From: Aliihoeflea aestuarii
GTDB lineage: Bacteria > Pseudomonadota > Alphaproteobacteria > Rhizobiales > Rhizobiaceae
DNA: 42,034 bases
Assembly: GCF_024105665.1 (NCBI RefSeq)
Contig: NZ_JAAAMK010000017.1
Span: 1 to 42,034, forward strand
Reading direction: 5' to 3'
In this document: positions 8,459-16,707 of the stretch, piece after piece
How the letters are laid out: each line of letters begins with the position of its first letter
How positions within the stretch are numbered: the first letter of the stretch is position 1
The notes under the pieces: generated by a model
Seen by the model: the letters and a program-made list of their open reading frames with translations, nothing else
Databases searched by the model: none
Told to the model about the DNA's origin: nothing
Program-made: the position numbers and the translations under genes

Positions 8459-9472
8459 ATGACAGTGCCGGTTCTTAGGACGATGACCTGCGCACTCCTG
8501 GCGAACATCGCGGCAGCAGCTCCCGGCATGGCCCAGGACTCGCCGACCAGTTCAGGAACCGGTTTCTTCATAAATGCTGATGGCTGGGTGCTGACGAATG
8601 CTCACGTGGTCCAAGAGTGTGCGCGGGTCTCTGTCGCGGGCAGAGGAGATGCTACCGACATCAAAATGGATCGTCAGAACGATCTCGCAGCAGTGAAACT
8701 GCCATCGCAGCAAAGCGATGAGTTCGTTCGGTTTCGACAGCTGCCTGTCCGCTTGGGCGACGACATAGTCGCGTACGGTTTTCCCCTCTCGGGAATTCTG
8801 TCGGACTCCATCAAGGTAACGACCGGCAACATCAACTCCCTTGTCGGCATGGACAACGATACGCGCTATCTGCAGATTTCAGCTCCCCTCCAGCCAGGCA
8901 ATTCAGGCGGGCCCGTTCTTGATCGGGATGGCAACGTTCTTGGCATCGCCACATCCGTGCTCGGGCAAACCTTCGCGGGCGTCACAGGAATCCTGCCACA
9001 GAACGTCAATTTCGCCGTACGCTCCAACGTAGCGGAATTATTCCTGCAAAGCCGATCTATCGAATACGCATACGGCCAAGCCTCCGCGCCTCCACTCTCA
9101 ACGGCAGACCTGTCAGAGGCTTTGGTGCCAAGCATTGTCCAGGTGCTTTGCTTTTCGCCTGCGATTTCGGAAAGCCCATCGGCAGAGCTTACAATTCCTG
9201 CTGCTCGGGGCCGGGATGACGGGCCAAGCACGGAGCAACTCGCCGAAGCGTTCGCCATCGCCTACCATATCGCGTGGTCCTCGCCCAACGAACAGGCGAT
9301 CGAGTTCATGAGCAGCATCTACGGCACATCGGTGGATTTCTACGGCAACCGCATTTCACATTCGGCGCTGGTGACGAAAAAAGGAAGTTTGCCGAACGCT
9401 GGCCTGTACGCACCTACACGACGCGCGCTGGGTCACTTACGGCTAACTGCATCGGCTCCACGTGCACGATGA
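8459..9472 (+). CDS. trypsin-like serine protease (HtrA/Deg-like), 3' frameshift
   Basis: The 337-residue readable product starts with a signal peptide (VLRTMTCALLANIAAAAPGMAQ), so it should be exported. The catalytic triad is visible: His in TNAHVV, Asp in RQNDLAAVKL and Ser in QPGNSGGPV. No PDZ domain is seen; a second domain follows the protease. After an A6 run at about 9380 the frame changes: the next ~30 residues look unnatural, while the -1 frame continues as a normal protein to 9807. The ATG was chosen because it gives a clean signal peptide. Confidence 0.7.
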   Translation: MTVPVLRTMTCALLANIAAAAPGMAQDSPTSSGTGFFINADGWVLTNAHVVQECARVSVAGRGDATDIKMDRQNDLAAVKLPSQQSDEFVRFRQLPVRLGDDIVAYGFPLSGILSDSIKVTTGNINSLVGMDNDTRYLQISAPLQPGNSGGPVLDRDGNVLGIATSVLGQTFAGVTGILPQNVNFAVRSNVAELFLQSRSIEYAYGQASAPPLSTADLSEALVPSIVQVLCFSPAISESPSAELTIPAARGRDDGPSTEQLAEAFAIAYHIAWSSPNEQAIEFMSSIYGTSVDFYGNRISHSALVTKKGSLPNAGLYAPTRRALGHLRLTASAPRAR

Positions 9473-9807
9473 CGGCAACCGTTGATTGGTTTGCCCATAG
9501 TCCTCTGAGGCAGCGGAGCACAAATGGCGTCGCGACCTTTTCATTCGATCTGGACACCGACGAGATGAAGATCACCCGCGAAGCCGGGTCAGTTCTGAAG
9601 GGACAGTCGGCTGATCCAAGCGCAATGCTGGCTCTTTGGGAGGAGCAGAATTCGAACTGCCGCGGTGGCTCGGGAGATCGCCCGGAGACTTGGCAGGCTT
9701 GCGAGGCGCGCGAACATACTCAAATGTCCGCTCAAGCCGCGGGATGGTGCTATGGTCGAGAAGGTCAGGCTGGCTACGAAATGGATTGGCATCGATGCGG
9801 GAATTGA
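9382..9807 (+). pseudogene. out-of-frame C-terminal part of the serine protease
   Basis: In the -1 frame relative to the protease, the sequence reads KRKFAERWPVRTYTT and on through a Cys-containing domain (NCIGSTCTMTATVDW) to WHRCGN and a TGA. The residue composition is natural, and the segment continues a protease-associated domain that begins in the upstream frame. The join falls on ACGAAAAAAGGAAG, so it is a slipped A6 tract: a mutation, a base-call error, or less likely a programmed -1 shift. Confidence 0.5.
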
Positions 9808-10015
9808 TGATCGATTCCGCCGCGACGGATGGAAGCTTGGACCAAGTCCAGCGGACCTGCCGCCGTCGAGAATTCTGGTGAAAAGATTCTATCGCGCACC
9901 CCGGCGAACGGATTTGCCCGGCCTGCTTATTGTCATCATGCTGATGGCGATCGTAATCGGCATGTTTGCCGTGACCCCCGCGATAATGCCCGCACGCCAC
10001 GAGGACGTCTTATGA
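9752..10015 (+). CDS. small single-pass membrane protein, 87 aa
   Basis: The C-terminal half has one clear membrane helix (LPGLLIVIMLMAIVIGMF) and the N-terminal half is basic. The start overlaps the end of the protease tail by 56 bases, which is consistent with translational coupling. Function is unknown. An upstream in-frame start is possible but would run deep into the protease reading frame. Confidence 0.45.
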   Translation: MVEKVRLATKWIGIDAGIDDRFRRDGWKLGPSPADLPPSRILVKRFYRAPRRTDLPGLLIVIMLMAIVIGMFAVTPAIMPARHEDVL

Positions 10016-10145
10016 CGCAGAATTTGGTGCGTGGACCGCTTCTGCGGGAAATCTGCAAAGAAATCCGGCAGCCCGACATCCGTTTCCTTTTCGCTTTGAA
10101 GAGAAAGAATTCAGCTGCTCGGACGAGAGCGCAGGATCGCATGGG

Positions 10146-10712
10146 TCAGGTCATGCGTGACTGCAGCTTCATTTCGCTCCCGAAGTGCGTCGGCTTAATC
10201 CACGTTCCCTCGCGTGGATCGAAAATTCCCGGTAGTGGAAAGTGGTGATCGATCTGAATGAAGTCCTTGAGGTTGAAAGTCGCGACCGGTGTGTTCGCCG
10301 TGATCGCTTGGGCTGCTATCATGAGATCCAGTTTGCATTTCGGTTGCCGTTTTACGGGCGCGTTGGTCCAAAGGTCTTTCAGGGACGGCAGCGCCAGCAT
10401 ACGGCCGTGCAGTCGTGCCACCGCAGGGGTCAAAGGCAACCAGTCGATGTCAGACCGAAGGATTTGTTCAAGCCAGGCTTCGTACTGGATCGCCCGCTGG
10501 GGCTGCATGTCCCTAAGGAGTTCGACCCCGCGGGCAATCTCGACGACTGCCGCATAGGACAGGGCGAGTTTATGCACCTGACTGCCCTGCAACCACGAAA
10601 CGACGCGGGGGTCGGGCTCCTTCAACGCGAGTTCGCTGATAACGTTGGTGTCGAGCAGGAACCGCAATTGGCCTCGCGATCTTTGTAAGGCTGCAAATGT
10701 GGACCTTGGCAT
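10146..10712 (-). CDS. PIN-domain (VapC-like) ribonuclease toxin
   Basis: The PIN acidic residues are visible: LLDTNVISEL (Asp), AAVVEIARGVELL (Glu), CKLDLMIAAQAI (Asp) and NLKDFIQ (Asp). PIN toxins cleave RNA and are normally held by a cognate antitoxin. No antitoxin is visible upstream on the same strand; the nearest small gene (10753-10971) is divergent. The start is uncertain: the ATG at 10712 gives 188 residues, while a start close to the LRFLLDTN segment would give the usual ~150. Confidence 0.75.
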   Translation of the reverse strand: MPRSTFAALQRSRGQLRFLLDTNVISELALKEPDPRVVSWLQGSQVHKLALSYAAVVEIARGVELLRDMQPQRAIQYEAWLEQILRSDIDWLPLTPAVARLHGRMLALPSLKDLWTNAPVKRQPKCKLDLMIAAQAITANTPVATFNLKDFIQIDHHFPLPGIFDPREGTWIKPTHFGSEMKLQSRMT

Positions 10713-10752
10713 ACATCTGTTTACCTTACGCAAACCTAACGAGGAGGCGACT

Positions 10753-10971
10753 TTGGGATTGTCCCGTGACGGCGAGAACAACTGGCTCCTGAAAGGTGAC
10801 GGAGGTCCGCTCGAAGACGTCCTGACGGCGGTCGACGATACAGGGGCTCAGACGATCCACTACCAAGGCCGCAAGTATCAGATACTGGCTCTCGGGCGCG
10901 CCGAGCGCACCGATCCTGCCGATATGCTCGCCAAGGGCGGTCCGTTGCGCCGGGGTGATCTGGGCGATTGA
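10753..10971 (+). CDS. small hypothetical protein, 72 aa
   Basis: A TTG start with a strong GAGGAGG site five bases away decides the start. The product ends AKGGPLRRGDLGD and contains a short beta-like segment (TIHYQGRKYQILALG). It is divergent from the PIN toxin (40 bases between starts) and convergent with the M41 protease gene (16 bases between ends). It could be an antitoxin-like partner of the PIN protein, but there is no recognisable antitoxin fold, so this is only a positional idea. Confidence 0.45.
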   Translation: MGLSRDGENNWLLKGDGGPLEDVLTAVDDTGAQTIHYQGRKYQILALGRAERTDPADMLAKGGPLRRGDLGD

Positions 10972-10987
10972 GAGACATCGACAGGCG

Positions 10988-12862
10988 TCAATTCTGACGG
11001 GTGACATCGAGGATTTCCTTCTGCCCGAGATACTTCTTCGATGTAAGATGAACGCTCATTGCCTTCAGCGCCATCGCATCGTCGCGTAGCGTCTGCAATG
11101 CCAAAGCATAGGCCTCGCCGAGCAACCGCTCCATCCTGCCTTGGGCGTCCAGCGAAGCGTCGCCGCCCGAGGGAGCCGGAAGTGCAAAGGCGCTGCCCTT
11201 TCCGAGAGAAAGCGTCTCGATTGATTTTGCGACAGCAATCGCGCTTTCTAGATCAGACCCTTCCCCCGCCGAATAGAGCTCTGATCTCTCGCCGAAGACG
11301 AGTTCCTCGGCGGCTGCCCCACCCAGGAGAACGGCAAGCCGTTTCAAACCCTCCGATCGGGTAAGGATGGTCGGCAATCCAGGTTTATATGTCGTTTCGC
11401 CAGCCGTCTGAGAACCCGCTTTCAATTCCCGATGTGAAATCACCGAGATAGACATTACCTCAGCCCATTTGAGGCCGATCGACACCAGTGCGTGCCCCGC
11501 TTCGTGGACCGCGGTTCTATACAGGTCGTCCTGGGGCAATTCGACGAGGCGGGGAAGGCTTGCCTCCAAGTCCGCGATCGACGCTTCGCGGCGCTCCTGC
11601 CTGGCTCGCCGCTTGGCTTGGCGGGCCAACGCGGTCAGGTCGGCACCTGTCCAACCGTGCGTACGTGCGGCGACCTTGCGCAGGAGCTCGATTTCAAGAC
11701 GGTTCTCGAAAAGATCTTTCAGGATGGCTGCCCTCGCGGTGATGTCGGGCAGAGGGATGCGCACATGCAAGTCGAGTCTTCCGGCCCTAAGGAGGGCCGG
11801 ATCGAGCATTTCCGGATGATTGCATGCCGCGAGCACGACCACGCCTTCCCGACCCTCGACGCCGTCGAGATGCTCGAGAAGGGCTGCGATCACCTTGTTG
11901 TTGTATTCGGCGTTGTCACTCGACGATGTCTTCCGACTCCCGAACGCATCGATCTCATCGATGAACAGGACTGCAGGGGCATTCTTGATCGCCGTTGAAA
12001 AGGAATCGCGCATGGCTGCAAGACAGTCGCCGAGATGTCCTTCGGCCTGCCACCTGCCGTAGGAACCGATGACCAACGTTGCAGCACAGCTGTTGGCGAG
12101 CCCGGTCGCGAACGAGGTTTTCCCTGTCCCGGGCGGACCTGATAAGAGGATCGCGCTGTCGATAGCCGACCATGGAAGCTCGCCTTGCTTCCAGGCTTCA
12201 ATTTCTTCGGCCAGCTGACGCCCCCAAACTCCAGCTTCACCCATACCGTGGATTTGATCCAGGTTTCTGCCCGGGTATGTCTGGGGTTCTTTGCTGGGCA
12301 TTGCTTCGAGACGGCTGACCGCCTCGACCAGGGTGCGGTCGCCACGGAAAGCCAAATCGATAGTCGCGAGATCATTGCTCAGGACAACCGCCAACTGGCG
12401 TGCGGACGGAACGCTACGGCGCGACAGCCTCAAGACCGTTCGGATGTGGCTCTCGTTGGTCGGCTCCAGTCTGATAAACGCATCGGCCGCCAACACGAGT
12501 TCGGGGCTCGGCCTCTCGTCCGGCCCACACACCAGAAAGAGCTTCCTGTAATGGATGTTTTCTCGAGGCACTTTGAGTGTGCCGTCTTCCAACCTGAAGG
12601 ATGGCTTGGAATCGACGCTGATGACGTCGTCCTCACGGGCGAACTCGTTAGTTCTCGATCTTCCGTTGCCGCGCAGATAGAAGCGCGCTGCCCGCTCGAC
12701 GATCGCGATGTCTTCGTCCTGATGGGCGTGCAGCACGACAAGCCACTGACGGTCTGAGCGTACACGGGGATTGCGGCGCACAGCCTTGCAGAGGGCAAAA
12801 TACGCGAGAGCCGGTGCAACGGATCGCAGCAAGCGATCCTTGATCGCTGGTGTCCGTCTCAT
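10988..12862 (-). CDS. soluble FtsH-like AAA+ / M41 zinc metalloprotease
   Basis: The product is 624 residues. An unfamiliar ~200-residue N-terminal domain is followed by an AAA+ module with Walker A GPPGTGKTS (~245), Walker B VLFIDEIDAFG (~300) and the arginine-finger segment LLRAGRLD. An M41 peptidase domain follows with HEAGH (~454) and the third ligand region GSDLESA (~533), so all catalytic parts are intact. Unlike FtsH there is no N-terminal membrane segment and the FVGxGA pore loop is absent, so substrates should differ from housekeeping FtsH. The ATG overlaps the stop of the upstream TnsA-like gene by four bases. Confidence 0.85.
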   Translation of the reverse strand: MRRTPAIKDRLLRSVAPALAYFALCKAVRRNPRVRSDRQWLVVLHAHQDEDIAIVERAARFYLRGNGRSRTNEFAREDDVISVDSKPSFRLEDGTLKVPRENIHYRKLFLVCGPDERPSPELVLAADAFIRLEPTNESHIRTVLRLSRRSVPSARQLAVVLSNDLATIDLAFRGDRTLVEAVSRLEAMPSKEPQTYPGRNLDQIHGMGEAGVWGRQLAEEIEAWKQGELPWSAIDSAILLSGPPGTGKTSFATGLANSCAATLVIGSYGRWQAEGHLGDCLAAMRDSFSTAIKNAPAVLFIDEIDAFGSRKTSSSDNAEYNNKVIAALLEHLDGVEGREGVVVLAACNHPEMLDPALLRAGRLDLHVRIPLPDITARAAILKDLFENRLEIELLRKVAARTHGWTGADLTALARQAKRRARQERREASIADLEASLPRLVELPQDDLYRTAVHEAGHALVSIGLKWAEVMSISVISHRELKAGSQTAGETTYKPGLPTILTRSEGLKRLAVLLGGAAAEELVFGERSELYSAGEGSDLESAIAVAKSIETLSLGKGSAFALPAPSGGDASLDAQGRMERLLGEAYALALQTLRDDAMALKAMSVHLTSKKYLGQKEILDVTRQN

Positions 12863-13467
12863 CGGCCTGCCTCCGCGATGATAGCCTCGACTACGCTCTC
12901 GGTCGCTGGACCTGCTAGTTTGGTCAGGGGGGACAGAGTTTCATCATCGATGCGGAGTGTGATTGTGTTCAGAAAGAACAGACCCGCGATCACACCGAGA
13001 GGGTCCGCAGTTCGCAGACACTCAGCGACTTCGCCGATTGTCGTGTACTCACATTCGGCAAGAAGCGCTTCGATACGCAGGCGGTCATCAGGCGGGCATA
13101 CGTACCGTGCTCCGGGAGCCAGTCTCTGAAGGTTGGCGAGGCGGGTCCCGGTCCATAAGCTTGCCTCGAGGTTGACGGCATCCCTGATGATCGAATTGTC
13201 AGGATAGGCTCCGACGAGGCCGTACCTGACCTCATTTGGTGTGCCGATCTCGAAGTCCGGGAAAAGATCGTCGCCTTGATCGTCTACGACACGCGGAAGG
13301 CAACTAAACTCGGCCACGCCAGGGTCGGCAGATAACAAAAGAGCGATATCGGCTGCTGTAGCCGATCGGAAAACGGCAGGGCCGACACAGCCGATCAAAG
13401 GAAACTTCAGGGACACGGCAGCCGAGCGCGAGCGCAAAACTGGCGCAATGGTGTTGGAAGAGGGCAT
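12859..13467 (-). CDS. TnsA-like (PD-(D/E)XK fold) protein coupled to the M41 protease
   Basis: The product is about 202 residues. The stretch AADIALLLSADPGVAEFSCL, then a short linker and FPDFEIGT, resembles the TnsA N-terminal core seen at 5329-6081 (ERDAAYILLTDPRVVALREQ, then FDF). The first catalytic Glu and the Lys motif are not evident, so it may bind without cutting. It is translationally coupled (ATGA) to the M41 protease and probably acts with it. The TnsA resemblance is read by eye and is inference. Confidence 0.55.
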   Translation of the reverse strand: MPSSNTIAPVLRSRSAAVSLKFPLIGCVGPAVFRSATAADIALLLSADPGVAEFSCLPRVVDDQGDDLFPDFEIGTPNEVRYGLVGAYPDNSIIRDAVNLEASLWTGTRLANLQRLAPGARYVCPPDDRLRIEALLAECEYTTIGEVAECLRTADPLGVIAGLFFLNTITLRIDDETLSPLTKLAGPATESVVEAIIAEAGR

Positions 13468-13639
13468 TGAATTTCACCGGATACGGGACAGGCATGGCTC
13501 CCCGAGAGGGGGAGCGGCGACTGTCAGCGTATGTGGTGAGCGAGAATGACCATGAATGAGAACATATACGGAACAAAACACATGTCAATCCCGGCAAATG
13601 AGCACCCACCAATTTGCCGGGCTGTGCGGGAAGGTTCCG

Positions 13640-14167
13640 CTAGATCGAGGGCGTCAGAGCCGGATAATCGTCTTCCATATCGATGGACGCCTCGACGGCC
13701 TCAGGATTATGGAAGATCGTCCATAGAAGGGTCTTTGCGGCAATGTCCGGTTCTGACCTGTGCTGCTCCCAATTGCGAAGAGTCCCAAGATCAAGCCCAT
13801 ACCTAACCGCAAAAGCCTCCTGTGATAGACCAACTCTGTCGCGTACTTGACGCACGTCGATTTGCCCCGGTGCATGGTTTCGGGCAATCACTCCCGCGCC
13901 TTGTAGTTCCCGTTTTAGCGCATGCAGATCTTCCACGCAGGGAACCGTAACATAGGCTTTTCCCCGGTCGGCCATTTCAGTCAGGACGGAATGTGCCTTT
14001 CGAAGGGGAACGCGCCTTCTCACCAAAATGCGGGCTGCTTCAGGGGTATTCGCTCCTGGTTTGATACTGAGGCTTAGGCGCACCGGAAAGCCTGACTGGA
14101 CTAGAATGACGTCCCGGGTTCGCACCCGTTGTCCGAACCGCTCCATGAATTTCGATGTAGTCGACAT
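13640..14167 (-). CDS. XRE-family HTH regulator, 175 aa
   Basis: The C-terminal half is a helix-turn-helix of the Xre/HigA type (RQVRDRVGLSQEAFAVRYGL then LRNWEQHRSEPD). The N-terminal half (SIKPGANTPEAARILVRRRV) is, in my recollection, shared by a family of regulators in which this domain follows a short ParE/HigB-like element. The ATG at 14167 overlaps the upstream gene heavily; a GTG near 14126 is an alternative start. It may regulate itself and its upstream partner, or the adjacent M41 operon. Confidence 0.65.
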   Translation of the reverse strand: MSTTSKFMERFGQRVRTRDVILVQSGFPVRLSLSIKPGANTPEAARILVRRRVPLRKAHSVLTEMADRGKAYVTVPCVEDLHALKRELQGAGVIARNHAPGQIDVRQVRDRVGLSQEAFAVRYGLDLGTLRNWEQHRSEPDIAAKTLLWTIFHNPEAVEASIDMEDDYPALTPSI

Positions 14168-14393
14168 CCAATTTCTCCGCGATTGTCCGTCCAAGCGCCC
14201 TCAACTTGGACCAACCCCATTTGATGGACGGGTCTCCGCCCAAGTGCATACCCTTAACGACAATGTGGCTTTCGCTAACGATGAATTCGCCCATGATCTG
14301 CAACACGCCATCTGACGTAGCCACGTCAAATATGAGATAAGGGTCCTCCGACCCATCGACGTCCAGCAGGATGTCTAATTCATCTATGTGCAC
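14040..14393 (-). CDS. hypothetical protein upstream of the XRE regulator, 117 aa
   Basis: The frame reads naturally from the start to about residue 85: acidic beginning HIDELDILLDVDGSEDPYLI, then KLDVDYIEIHGAVRTTGANPGR. The remainder overlaps the regulator in another frame. The family was not recognised by name. It and the regulator form a pair with overlapping ends, which is reminiscent of toxin-antitoxin or regulator-partner pairs; that is inference only. Confidence 0.5.
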   Translation of the reverse strand: MHIDELDILLDVDGSEDPYLIFDVATSDGVLQIMGEFIVSESHIVVKGMHLGGDPSIKWGWSKLRALGRTIAEKLDVDYIEIHGAVRTTGANPGRHSSPVRLSGAPKPQYQTRSEYP

Positions 14394-14663
14394 ACATTAC
14401 CTATAAGCAATTTGCGTAGTAAATGTGATGCATGCGGTCGCCAAGGTCAACACCCAAGCCATGGGTTCGAGACCGTCAATGATCTGGAAGCCATTGTTTG
14501 CGGAAGATGCCTTGCGGAAGAGTTGCAACGAGCGCTGCAGCGGAACCCCACGCCGAAGGTTCAGAATGGCAAGAGCACGGACCTCTCATGTTGGTGTGTC
14601 ATGCTTTTAAGTCGAGCGAGGCACATTTTGATGCACCAAGGAGTGGCCGAGTTATTCCTATAG
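14388..14663 (+). CDS. possible zinc-ribbon small protein
   Basis: The reading frame shows CDACGRQG and, after about 22 residues, VCGRCLAEELQRAL: a four-Cys zinc-ribbon pattern with a natural helical tail. The last ~40 residues look less natural. No clear ribosome binding site is present; the start could be GTG 14388 or TTG 14412. It is head-to-head with the gene at 14040-14393. Function is unknown. Confidence 0.35.
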   Translation: MHTLPISNLRSKCDACGRQGQHPSHGFETVNDLEAIVCGRCLAEELQRALQRNPTPKVQNGKSTDLSCWCVMLLSRARHILMHQGVAELFL

Positions 14664-14686
14664 ACGGTTCCTTAAAGCCCCACCTA

Positions 14687-15847
14687 TCAATCGACTCCAA
14701 GAGGACGTTTTGGAGCCATTGCAAGCACGGATCCATTGATGTCTTCAGGGTCAACACCTTTGCGCCTAGCCCAATCGGACAAGTTGCCAGGACGGTAGGC
14801 GGGGTTCAAATGCCAACGCTCGAAAACCGTCCCATCAATCGTTTCGTTGATGATGGAGTGCGTTCCTCGTTCGTCCGAGAACTGCTCCAACCCAATTGGT
14901 CGGAGATAGCGTGCACTGCCCAATCTGTATAGGCCGCGCATGAAATCGGCGTGGGAATCAGGAATAGGGGCAGCATGATGCTCGGGGTCAATCTCAGCGT
15001 CATATCGGAATTCAAGTCCATGGCCTTCGGCCTTTTTCTGCAGCCACCGCAATGGCGCTTGGACGAGAACGTCACCGCCATAGCCTCCCCCGATATTGCC
15101 ATGGTTGCCCACGAACCAGCGCTGCTCGACGCTGTCCAGCGATCGGGGCGTGGCGCGTGTCGTTGACTTCACTGTCCAAAGCGTGGGTTCGAACGAGCGA
15201 CGGTGTTCGTCGATCGCAAGCGCATGGTACGCGTTTTCGATAGGAATGCGCAGACCTGTATGCATCCAGCCGAAGGTCTTCCTACTGATGCCTTCAAAGC
15301 TGAACCACGGGATTCCAAGCGCACCGACTGTATCCCAAACTCCCACCATTTTGATGTTCACGGGCTGCGAGTACCGCAACATCCAACGCTCTTCCAACTC
15401 CGGGTCGGCTAAGGAACCGTCAGTGGAAGCAGCAGCCAATCCCCGAATTGTCACGTCGTCGGCGCGTTGATAGCGTTCGAAAAGCTGCTTCACCCCAAGC
15501 GGGGCTCCAGGCTTCAGAAGCCCGTACTTGGTTATGAACCCCGCCAGGCTGCGGGCGGTAAACGCGCCGCGGCTGAAGCCAAAGATAAAGATTTCGTCGC
15601 CGGGATCGTATTCACCCACCAGCCATTCGTAAGCGGCAACGATATTGGTGCCCACTCCTTTGCCAAACGCGCCGCCCCAGAAGCCGTTAACGCCGATGTC
15701 GTACCGCTTCACCTGTCGGACACCGGATTTTGAGAAGGGGGCACACAGCGCGGAGAGCCGCCAAACGTTCGTGTTGTCCGTCGTGACATTCCAGGTGCCG
15801 TCAAGGAAGACGGCGATCCTTTTACACCCGGGTGCCAGTGTCTTCAT
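14687..15847 (-). CDS. DUF2235 alpha/beta hydrolase (Tle1-like phospholipase family)
   Basis: The product is about 386 residues. The start KRIAVFLDGTWN is typical of DUF2235. The likely catalytic triad is Ser ~91 in IFGFSRGAF, Asp ~169 in VWDTVGALG and His ~248 in GNHGNIGGGY. Some family members are type VI secretion phospholipase effectors, but no VgrG/PAAR partner or immunity gene is seen here, so an intracellular role is as likely. The ATG at 15847 has an AGAGAG site. It is the last gene of a minus-strand series that begins at luxR. Confidence 0.82.
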   Translation of the reverse strand: MKTLAPGCKRIAVFLDGTWNVTTDNTNVWRLSALCAPFSKSGVRQVKRYDIGVNGFWGGAFGKGVGTNIVAAYEWLVGEYDPGDEIFIFGFSRGAFTARSLAGFITKYGLLKPGAPLGVKQLFERYQRADDVTIRGLAAASTDGSLADPELEERWMLRYSQPVNIKMVGVWDTVGALGIPWFSFEGISRKTFGWMHTGLRIPIENAYHALAIDEHRRSFEPTLWTVKSTTRATPRSLDSVEQRWFVGNHGNIGGGYGGDVLVQAPLRWLQKKAEGHGLEFRYDAEIDPEHHAAPIPDSHADFMRGLYRLGSARYLRPIGLEQFSDERGTHSIINETIDGTVFERWHLNPAYRPGNLSDWARRKGVDPEDINGSVLAMAPKRPLGVD

Positions 15848-15897
15848 TCGTACTCTCTTGCGACCCCTTGCGAGGACGTCCAATACGTGGGCACGGC

Positions 15898-16182
15898 TTA
15901 GCGAACTTTCGCGACATTCAAATAGAAGGCCTCAACAGATGACCGCGCAAGCTTCATCTGTAGCCCCGCAGCATACACTTCCGTAAATAGATTCTCGTCC
16001 AGTACGACTGTAGGGTGCTTTTGCAGCATATCGATGCTCAGTACGATGACGTCTGCAAGTTGCTTCGCGGTCAACGATTCCGGTTGGCCAGGCAAATATT
16101 TTTTCAGCTCGCCGTATGTTTCTTTGGTCAGTTCGGCTAGCAGTCGGGCTCGCAAATCTTTCCGCTGCGCATCGTCGCTCAT
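15898..16182 (-). CDS. hypothetical protein coupled to a VapB-like gene, 94 aa
   Basis: The ATG overlaps the stop of the upstream VapB-like gene (ATGA). The product appears all-helical and charged (LRARLLAELTKETYGELKKY). It has no PIN-domain Asp/Glu pattern and no other recognised fold. In a normal vapBC pair this position holds the PIN toxin, so this protein may be an alternative toxin or a partner of unknown kind. It lies 50 bases upstream of the DUF2235 gene. Confidence 0.6.
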   Translation of the reverse strand: MSDDAQRKDLRARLLAELTKETYGELKKYLPGQPESLTAKQLADVIVLSIDMLQKHPTVVLDENLFTEVYAAGLQMKLARSSVEAFYLNVAKVR

Positions 16183-16418
16183 TGTGAATCTCGTTCGCTC
16201 AGGTTGTCGAAGAACGCCTTGTCAGTGGAGATGTCAGACCCGCCCGCATATTTGGAGCGCAGATCGCTAGTACGCTCCCAAAGCGACGGACGAGCGGCGG
16301 TGACAGCCAGACTTTGCTGCACGGCCTTCCTGATCGTTTCGGTGAGTCCGAGCCCCCAAATCGCGGCTAGTTGGCGGACCAAGCGATCAGTCTCTTCATC
16401 CTTTATATGCAGCACCAT
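16179..16418 (-). CDS. VapB-like (Rv0623 type) antitoxin
   Basis: The product is about 79 residues. The N-terminus (LHIKDEETDRLVRQLAAIWG) followed by LTETIRKAV is the conserved core of the Rv0623/psk transcription-factor family, a ribbon-helix-helix-like antitoxin that neutralises VapC and autoregulates. The Shine-Dalgarno AAGGAG lies six bases before the ATG. The downstream coupled gene is not a PIN protein, which is unusual. Confidence 0.72.
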   Translation of the reverse strand: MVLHIKDEETDRLVRQLAAIWGLGLTETIRKAVQQSLAVTAARPSLWERTSDLRSKYAGGSDISTDKAFFDNLSERDSQ

Positions 16419-16485
16419 CAGCGTCTCCTTTTACGGGGCGACATCTGCGAAGTACGCGCCGTCAAGTTTCGCTGCTGCATGAGCA

Positions 16486-16707
16486 TCATCTGTTTCTCCG
16501 CCGCGGTTTCGCTTTTGAAGCTTCACAGCGATCGTTCATTTCGCTCGCTGCCATGTCGAAGATGTAGGCAGCAAATTCGTGACCATCCGTCGCCGCCATC
16601 TTCCGCATCTGTATCGCCATATCGCGCAGGTAACGCGCCCGTTCGCCGATGTCGGTTGCGGCTGTGAACTCGCTCATGATGCGGTTACGCTGCTTCATGA
16701 CGGACAT
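16486..16707 (-). CDS. hypothetical protein downstream of luxI, 73 aa
   Basis: The start at 16707 overlaps the end of luxI by 23 bases and has GGAGT six bases upstream, so it is translationally coupled to luxI. The product is helical and charged (ERARYLRDMAIQMRKMA) and ends in a basic tail. No function is known to me. The coupling suggests it is co-expressed with the autoinducer synthase. Confidence 0.6.
   Translation of the reverse strand: MSVMKQRNRIMSEFTAATDIGERARYLRDMAIQMRKMAATDGHEFAAYIFDMAASEMNDRCEASKAKPRRRNR

Noticed and set aside
10013-10248. A 78-codon frame that begins with ATGA overlap to the small membrane protein
   Set aside because: More than 100 bases overlap the end of the PIN toxin on the other strand, there is no family resemblance and the composition is unconvincing.
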